Part shown: positions 39,417-43,825 of the stretch, piece by piece
Numbering within the stretch: the stretch's first letter is position 1
How the letters are laid out: each line of letters starts with the position of its first letter
Source of the DNA: DASYVD01 sp050693035
GTDB lineage: Bacteria > Actinomycetota > UBA4738 > CALAEC01
DNA length: 43,825 nucleotides
NCBI GenBank assembly: GCA_050693035.1
Contig: JBOGWB010000071.1
Location: forward strand, 1-43,825
Direction of reading: 5' to 3'
Notes under the pieces: model-generated
Databases searched by the model: none
What the model was told of the DNA's origin: nothing
Seen by the model: the letters and a program-made list of their open reading frames with translations, nothing else
Translations under genes and position numbers: made by a program

Positions 39417-40472
39417 TCACAGATCGAGGCCGCCGTGGGCGGCCTGGTGGGCCCGGCGGGCCAGCGCGGGAACGGCTTCCTCGAGCTGGGCAAAAGTGGG
39501 GTGGTCGACGATACCCGACAGGTACCGCCGGTACGAGCCCTCCATGATGATGGCGATCTTCCATCCTCCCAGCGCTACGTACCACCGAACGCCGTCCTCA
39601 TTCACTGAGCGATCCGTACCCAGCACATACCTCCTTAGGAGGTCGTGGCGGCGGGGGAATCCCTCCAAGTCCGTGACGCTCGCGACGCGCAGCCCCAGCG
39701 GAGAGTCGCCCGGGTCCCGCCAGAAGTAGAGCAGCCAGCCCAGATCGGCCAGAGGGTCACCGATCGTCGACATCTCCCAGTCCACCACGGCCCGAAGCCG
39801 GGCCGGCGGCTCGCGCGCGAAGATCACGTTGTCGAGCTTGTAGTCGCCGTGGAGGATGGTGGCCTTGGACTGTCGGGGAATGCCCGCCTCCAGCCACTTG
39901 CCCACCTGGCCGATCTCGGGGATGTCTCGGAACCGCACCAGGTCCCAGATCTGCCCCATCCGTCGGAGCTGCCGCTCCAGGTATCCCTCAGGCTTGCCGA
40001 ATCCGTCGAGGCCGATTGCCCGCCAGTCCACCCGGTGCAGCGCCAGGAGGGTATCCAGTAGCTGGTCTGCCATGCGGGCCCGGTCCTCGAGCGAGGACAG
40101 CTCCTCCGGCAGCTCCTCTCGGACCACCACCCCCTCCGTCCGCTCCATGAGGTAAAAGGGCACGCCCATCACCGACAGGTCGTCGCAGAGCAGGATGGGC
40201 GGGGGCACCGGGACGGGCGCCCCAGCCCGGGACAGGGCCCGCATGACCCGATACTCCCGGGTCACGTCGAAGGCAGCGGGCGGGAGGTGGCCTCGTGGGG
40301 GCCGCCGCAGCACCACCTCCCACTCGTGTCCCTGCAGCAGGAACGTCAGGCAGGACTGCCCCTCGCCAAGGCGCTGGATGTCGAATGGACCTGGCAGCTG
40401 TGGGAGGTGCTCGCGGAGGAACTCGGCCAGCCGCTCGGGGTCCACGGCCGCCCGCACGGTCTCGTCAATCAC
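39417..40472 (-). CDS. APH-family kinase, probably acting on hydroxyacyl-CoA
   Basis: A 351-residue kinase of the aminoglycoside phosphotransferase/choline kinase fold. Catalytic HGDYKLDNVIF, metal-binding VVDWEMSTIGDPLADLGWLLYFW and ATP-site VVLRRPP are intact. The sequence resembles the N-terminal domain of eukaryotic ACAD10/11 and bacterial LvaA, which phosphorylate 4-hydroxyacyl-CoAs. GTG 40472 overlaps the stop of the acyl-CoA dehydrogenase gene (GTGA), so the two proteins are made together, mirroring the ACAD10/11 fusion. Antibiotic resistance is therefore unlikely. No LvaB-like small subunit is adjacent. Confidence 0.9.
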   Translation of the reverse strand: MIDETVRAAVDPERLAEFLREHLPQLPGPFDIQRLGEGQSCLTFLLQGHEWEVVLRRPPRGHLPPAAFDVTREYRVMRALSRAGAPVPVPPPILLCDDLSVMGVPFYLMERTEGVVVREELPEELSSLEDRARMADQLLDTLLALHRVDWRAIGLDGFGKPEGYLERQLRRMGQIWDLVRFRDIPEIGQVGKWLEAGIPRQSKATILHGDYKLDNVIFAREPPARLRAVVDWEMSTIGDPLADLGWLLYFWRDPGDSPLGLRVASVTDLEGFPRRHDLLRRYVLGTDRSVNEDGVRWYVALGGWKIAIIMEGSYRRYLSGIVDHPTFAQLEEAVPALARRAHQAAHGGLDL

Positions 40473-41677
40473 GGTTGGTACTTCTCCAGCTCCCGGCGGG
40501 CGATCACCATCGTGTGCACCTCGTCCGGACCGTCGACGATCCGTAGGGTGCGAGCCGCGACGTATAGCTCGGCCAGCGGAAAGTCGTCCGAGACCCCGGC
40601 CGCTCCGTGCACCTGGATGGCCCGATCGATGACCTGGGTGGCCATTCGCGTCGCTGCCACCTTGATCGCCGAAATCTCGAATCGAGCCCCCTCCTTCCCC
40701 ACCGTATCCATCAGCCAGGCCGCCTTCAGCACGAGCAACCGGGCCTGTTCGATCTCCATCCGAGACTGGGCGATCCATTCCCGGATCACGCCCTGTTCGG
40801 CCAGGCGCTTTCCGAAGGCCACGCGCTCGATCGCGCGCTCGCACATCAAGTCGAAAGCCCGCTCGGCCATGCCTATCGCCCGCATGGAATGGTGGATCCG
40901 CCCGGGGCCAAGGCGAGCCTGGGCGATCGCGAAGCCCGCCCCTTCCTTCCCGAGGAGGTTCGTCTCCGGGACCCGGACGTCCTCGAATACGATCTCGGCC
41001 TCTCCGCCGCCACCCCGATAGCCGAACAATGGGATCGACCGCACGACCTTCAGGCCCGGCGTATCGAACGGCACCAGCACCAAGCTGTGCCGTCGGTGAA
41101 GGTCGGCGTCGGGATCTGTCACACCCATCACGATGGTCACCTTGCACCGGTCGCTCATGGCCCCGCTGATGAACCATTTCCTTCCGTTCAGCACGAGCTC
41201 GTCGCCCCGCCGCTCGATCCGCATCCGGATGTTGGTGGCGTCCGAGCCGGCCACCTCCGGCTCTGTCATGGCGAAGCAGGATCGGATCTCCCCTTCCAGT
41301 AGCGGGTGCAGCCACTGCTCCTGCTGCTCGGAGGTGCCAAACTCGGCAAGGATCTCCATGTTGCCGGTGTCGGGGGCGGAGCAGTTGAGGGCTTCAGGGG
41401 CAACCCACGGGCTCCGGCCGGTGATCTCCGCCAACGGGGCATAGTCCAGGTTGGTGAGCCCCGCACCCCATCGCTCCTCTGCCAGGAAGAGATTCCACAG
41501 ACTTCGTGCCCGGGCCTCCGCTTTCAGCTCCTCCATGACCGGCGGGTGGAAATGAGGGTCGCCCGACGCTTCGAGTTGTTCGCGGTACACGCGTTCGGCG
41601 GGGTAGACGAGCGTCCCCATGAAATCCAGCAGGTGAGCGCGCAGCTCCTCCACCTTCGAGCTGAACGCGAAATCCAT
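40469..41677 (-). CDS. Acyl-CoA dehydrogenase (ACAD10/11- or LvaC-like)
   Basis: FAD-dependent acyl-CoA dehydrogenase-fold protein, 402 residues. Signatures: AMTEPEVAGSDATNIRMRIER, NGRKWFISGAM, GGGGEAEIVFEDVRVPETNLLG, the helical domain RIHHSMRAIGMAERAFDLMCERA and the C-terminal QVHGAAGVSDDFPLAELYVAARTLRIVDGPDEVH. The ACAD11/LvaC relatives do not simply dehydrogenate; with the kinase they turn 4-hydroxyacyl-CoA into an enoyl- or 3-hydroxyacyl-CoA that enters beta-oxidation. The pairing with the overlapping APH gene supports that, though an ordinary dehydrogenase role is not excluded. ATG 41677 is preceded by AGGAGG. Confidence 0.93.
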   Translation of the reverse strand: MDFAFSSKVEELRAHLLDFMGTLVYPAERVYREQLEASGDPHFHPPVMEELKAEARARSLWNLFLAEERWGAGLTNLDYAPLAEITGRSPWVAPEALNCSAPDTGNMEILAEFGTSEQQEQWLHPLLEGEIRSCFAMTEPEVAGSDATNIRMRIERRGDELVLNGRKWFISGAMSDRCKVTIVMGVTDPDADLHRRHSLVLVPFDTPGLKVVRSIPLFGYRGGGGEAEIVFEDVRVPETNLLGKEGAGFAIAQARLGPGRIHHSMRAIGMAERAFDLMCERAIERVAFGKRLAEQGVIREWIAQSRMEIEQARLLVLKAAWLMDTVGKEGARFEISAIKVAATRMATQVIDRAIQVHGAAGVSDDFPLAELYVAARTLRIVDGPDEVHTMVIARRELEKYQP

Positions 41678-42091
41678 CGAGCGCCTCCTCCGTCGGCGAG
41701 CGGATCGACCCGCCCAACGGGTCCTTTCTAGCAGGAAAGAGCCGACGAGCTGTCCGCGGGCGGGCTTGCCGGAATGTCACGCCGTCGTGGGCTGGAAGAT
41801 TCGGGGGTCGAGCGTCGAACCATATCACCGGACCGAGCGAGGAGGATTGCCGCCATGAAGCCTCGCACCGTCCTTCCCCGATCTTGTTCTGGACGCGCTT
41901 CGTGGAAGCGTGTAGCGATGGCGACCGGCAGCGCCATGATCCTACCGGCGCGTCCGTGGCCCCCGAATAAGCCGGTTGCCACGGTCGATGAGCCTCTGGC
42001 CGAGAAGGGGACGGAGGTCTGAGCGCGGGCCCGGCGACCTTGTCCGAGGCCGCCAGAAGGTCGAAGATCAGAGGTTGTAGCGTCCAGGGGG
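41678..42091. other. Intergenic stretch with one doubtful small frame
   Basis: 414 nt between the divergent dehydrogenase and Lrp-like genes. A 55-codon plus-strand frame (41855-42022, MKPRTVLPRSCSG...) has GAGGAGG 9 nt before its ATG, but the product shows no domain, signal or conserved pattern I recognise, so I do not call it a gene. No repeat or RNA seen. Confidence 0.4.
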
Positions 42092-42334
42092 ATGCGAGAA
42101 GTGGTCAGAGCCTACATCCTGATCCAGAACCAAGTCGGTGTGTCCGACGAAGTGGCCCGCGGGGTGGCCAAGATCAAGGGAGTGGCCTCCGCCGACGTTG
42201 TGACCGGTCCGTACGACGTGATCGCCCTCGCCGAGGCCGGGAGCCTCGACGAGCTGGGGCAGCTCGTGGTGGGCAAGGTTCAGGCGATCGATGGGGTCAC
42301 GCGTACCCTCACATGCCCCATGATGAGCCTCTGA
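42092..42334 (+). CDS. Stand-alone Lrp/AsnC ligand-binding (RAM) domain protein
   Basis: An 80-residue protein consisting only of the Lrp/AsnC C-terminal alpha-beta sandwich (VRAYILIQNQVGVSDEVARG, GVASADVVTGPYDVIALAEA, VVGKVQAIDGVTRTLTC). No DNA-binding domain precedes it. Such mini-proteins form oligomers that bind amino acids and may modulate full Lrp proteins; their role is not well defined. GGGGG lies immediately before the ATG. No operon partner within 300 nt downstream. Confidence 0.9.
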   Translation: MREVVRAYILIQNQVGVSDEVARGVAKIKGVASADVVTGPYDVIALAEAGSLDELGQLVVGKVQAIDGVTRTLTCPMMSL

Positions 42335-42636
42335 GCCCGTCAAGGCCGTATTCATACAGAGGCGTGTCCCGACCCATCCTCGGCTCCGGCGCTGACAGCG
42401 CCGGCAGTAACGAGGCAAAGGAGGCTCAGCCCACAGGACGCTCGGGAGCACCCCTTCGGGTCGCGCCCTGAGGAGCGTGAGTCTGCGGGTGCCACCTACG
42501 ATCTGCCATCCCATCCGGCCGGGCGGTGTCCCCTAAGCGAAGAGCCCTTCTTGGCTACCATTGTCCATCTGGGCACTTCCCGTTCGTAGTGGGGTGAGAG
42601 GCGGGAAGCGCCCGCCCAGCACGAAGGAGGACCACC
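42335..42636. other. Intergenic stretch with two hairpins
   Basis: Two perfect inverted repeats: CCGGCGCT/AGCGCCGG with a 3-nt loop (42386-42404), about 50 nt after the Lrp-like gene, a likely terminator; and GGCGGG/CCCGCC with a 5-nt loop (42600-42616), just before the ribosome site of the YCII gene. The middle part has no gene. I looked for a riboswitch core and could not name one. Confidence 0.5.
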
Positions 42637-42996
42637 ATGACGAGGTACCTGTTGTCCGTCCACAGCGTGGAGGGCGAAGCCCGCGAGCCGATGACCGACG
42701 AGGAGATGCAGCAGTCCTACAAGCAGGTCCTGCTCATCGAGGAGGAGATGAAGTCGGCCGGCGCCTGGGTCTTCTCCGGCCGCCTTCACGAGCCCGACAC
42801 CGCCACCGTCGTGCGCGTGGCCGGCGGCGACGTGATGACCAGCGACGGCCCCTTCGCCGAGTCCAAGGAGCACCTCGGGGGCTTCTACATCCTCGAGGCC
42901 GAGGACCTCGACGCCGCGCTCGCCTGGGCGTCGAAGGTCACCGAAGCCATCATGACGCCGATCGAGGTCCGGCCGTTCGTGGACTGGAAGGCCTGA
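42637..42996 (+). CDS. YCII/DGPF-family protein
   Basis: A 119-residue protein with a ferredoxin-like fold of the YCII-related (YciI/DGPF) family. The family motif appears as TSDGPFAESKEHLGGFYILEA, with MTRYLLSVHS at the start. Biochemical activity is unknown. GGAGGACC precedes the ATG. An ECF42-type sigma gene starts 4 nt after its stop; DGPF genes are a standard neighbour and regulatory target of ECF42 sigma factors. Confidence 0.92.
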   Translation: MTRYLLSVHSVEGEAREPMTDEEMQQSYKQVLLIEEEMKSAGAWVFSGRLHEPDTATVVRVAGGDVMTSDGPFAESKEHLGGFYILEAEDLDAALAWASKVTEAIMTPIEVRPFVDWKA

Positions 42997-43000
42997 CTGC

Positions 43001-43825
43001 GTGCGCGACGGCGACGCCGCACCGAAGGTCGACGAGGCCGCGATCGGCCGGATCTTCCGCGAGGAGTCCGTCCGATCGGTGGCCTCCCTCATCCGCCTCC
43101 TCGGTGACATCGACCTCGCCGAGGATGCGGTGCAGGAGGCCTTCATCGTTGCCCTTCGCAAATGGCCGGGCGACGGCCTGCCGCCCAACCCGGGCGGCTG
43201 GATCACGACGACCGCCCGCAACCGTGCCATCGACCGCCTGCGCCGCGAGGCGCGTGGACGGGAACTCCTCGGCGACGTGGCGGTGCTCTCGCCCGGCACC
43301 GACGATCCCAGCATGGCCCAGGAGGTGGGGCCCGTGCAGGACGACCGGCTTCGCCTCATCTTCACCTGCTGCCACCCCGCACTCTCCATGGAAGCGCGGG
43401 TGGCGCTGACCCTCCGACTGCTCGGTGGCCTGTCGACCGAGGAGGTTGCGCGATCCTTGCTGGTGACCGAGCCGACCATGGCCCGGCGCCTCGTGCGTGC
43501 CAAGCGCAAGATCAAGGCCGCCCGGATCCCCTACCGCGTGCCGGAGGATCACGAGCTCCCTGCCCGACTGCGCCCCGTGCTGGCCGTCGTCTACCTCGTG
43601 TACAACGCCGGGGTGACCAGCCCAGGCGAACCGAGTCTCTGCCCGGAAGCCATCCGGCTGGCCCGGATCCTGGGGGCGCTCATGCCCGACGAGCCGGAGG
43701 TGGCCGGGCTGCTGGCGCTGTTGCTCCTGACCGAGTCCCGCCGCGCCTCAATAACGCGGCCCGACGGCTCGCTCGTGGTGCTCGGCGAGCAGGACCGCGG
43801 ACGATGGGATCGGGCCTTGATCGAG
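43001..43825 (+). CDS. ECF42-type sigma factor (3' end cut by window edge)
   Basis: 275 residues are visible. Region 2 (IFREESVRSVASLIRLLGDIDLAEDAVQEAFIVAL, GWITTTARNRAIDRLRRE), region 4 (FTCCHPALSMEARVALTLRLLGGLSTEEVARSLLVTEPTMARRLVRAKRKI) and the beginning of the long C-terminal extension (PVLAVVYLVYNAGV), which in this group carries TPR-like repeats and takes part in control instead of an anti-sigma factor. Start GTG 43001, 4 nt after the YCII stop; the frame stays open to the last base. The target promoter motif was not identified. Confidence 0.93.
   Translation, partial: MRDGDAAPKVDEAAIGRIFREESVRSVASLIRLLGDIDLAEDAVQEAFIVALRKWPGDGLPPNPGGWITTTARNRAIDRLRREARGRELLGDVAVLSPGTDDPSMAQEVGPVQDDRLRLIFTCCHPALSMEARVALTLRLLGGLSTEEVARSLLVTEPTMARRLVRAKRKIKAARIPYRVPEDHELPARLRPVLAVVYLVYNAGVTSPGEPSLCPEAIRLARILGALMPDEPEVAGLLALLLLTESRRASITRPDGSLVVLGEQDRGRWDRALIE

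Noticed and set aside
39417..40472. Aminoglycoside resistance gene
   Set aside because: The kinase fold is shared, but sequence style and coupling with an acyl-CoA dehydrogenase point to acyl-CoA metabolism.
39417..41315. A single long fused protein covering kinase and dehydrogenase
   Set aside because: The open frame beyond the kinase start is an out-of-frame shadow of the dehydrogenase; the two genes use different frames and overlap by 4 nt.

Overview
The window is a strongly GC-rich stretch of an actinobacterial chromosome, probably from an uncultured, free-living soil-type Actinomycetota. The evidence is lineage-typical content: a suf operon with an internal Rieske ferredoxin gene, a DUF222/13E12-type HNH endonuclease behind a CGAAC-N4-GTTCG LexA box, a type A RNase P RNA, frequent GTG and TTG starts, many 1-8 nt gene overlaps, and -10 boxes so close to start codons that leaderless transcripts are likely. 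No ribosomal RNA or intact tRNA lies in the window, so placement below phylum is not attempted.

Layout. (1) 1-7.3 kb: Fe-S cluster assembly on the minus strand (SufT-like DUF59 protein, a VIT-family metal transporter, sufB, then sufD, Rieske, sufC, sufS running off the left edge). The operon is split between sufB and sufD by a DUF6176 gene and an oppositely oriented, probably SOS-controlled HNH endonuclease. (2) 7.3-9.5 kb: a NarL-type response regulator and a soluble histidine kinase with a degenerate receiver domain. (3) 9.5-13.1 kb: btuF-btuC-btuD corrinoid uptake genes under a cobalamin riboswitch. (4) 13.1-25.5 kb: core metabolism: gcvT, lpd, a lipoylated E2, lipB, a His-rich membrane protein, branched-chain 2-oxoacid dehydrogenase E1 alpha and beta, lipA, then a TlpA thioredoxin, two lipoproteins and rnpB. 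(5) 25.5-32.4 kb: an RNase H/zinc-ribbon pair, a cyclase-family hydrolase, a PNPOx-like protein, ACC deaminase, a secreted penicillin-acylase-family enzyme and a RibD-C/DHFR-like reductase.

(6) 32.4-39.4 kb looks like accessory DNA: a broken nucleotide cyclase/ATPase regulator, an HD-GYP-LuxR regulator with a flavin monooxygenase, and a secreted cupin with an ECF-like sigma factor and its membrane partner. These gene groups are separated by three fragments of the 3' half of a tRNA-Val gene, all in one orientation and opposite to the genes. A 24-nt dispersed repeat occurs three times in the same interval. No recombinase gene is visible. (7) 39.4-43.8 kb: a translationally coupled aminoglycoside-phosphotransferase-like kinase and acyl-CoA dehydrogenase pair, a stand-alone Lrp/AsnC ligand-binding domain, and a YCII/DGPF protein coupled to an ECF42-type sigma factor that runs off the right edge.

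The genes combine sensibly: Suf makes Fe-S clusters needed by LipA; LipA and LipB lipoylate E2 (and a GcvH encoded elsewhere); E1, E2 and E3 oxidise branched-chain 2-oxoacids to acyl-CoAs; and the kinase/acyl-CoA dehydrogenase pair probably handles hydroxyacyl-CoAs. The two places most worth following up are the SOS-linked interruption of the suf operon and the tRNA-fragment-bounded gene blocks at 33.4-39.4 kb.
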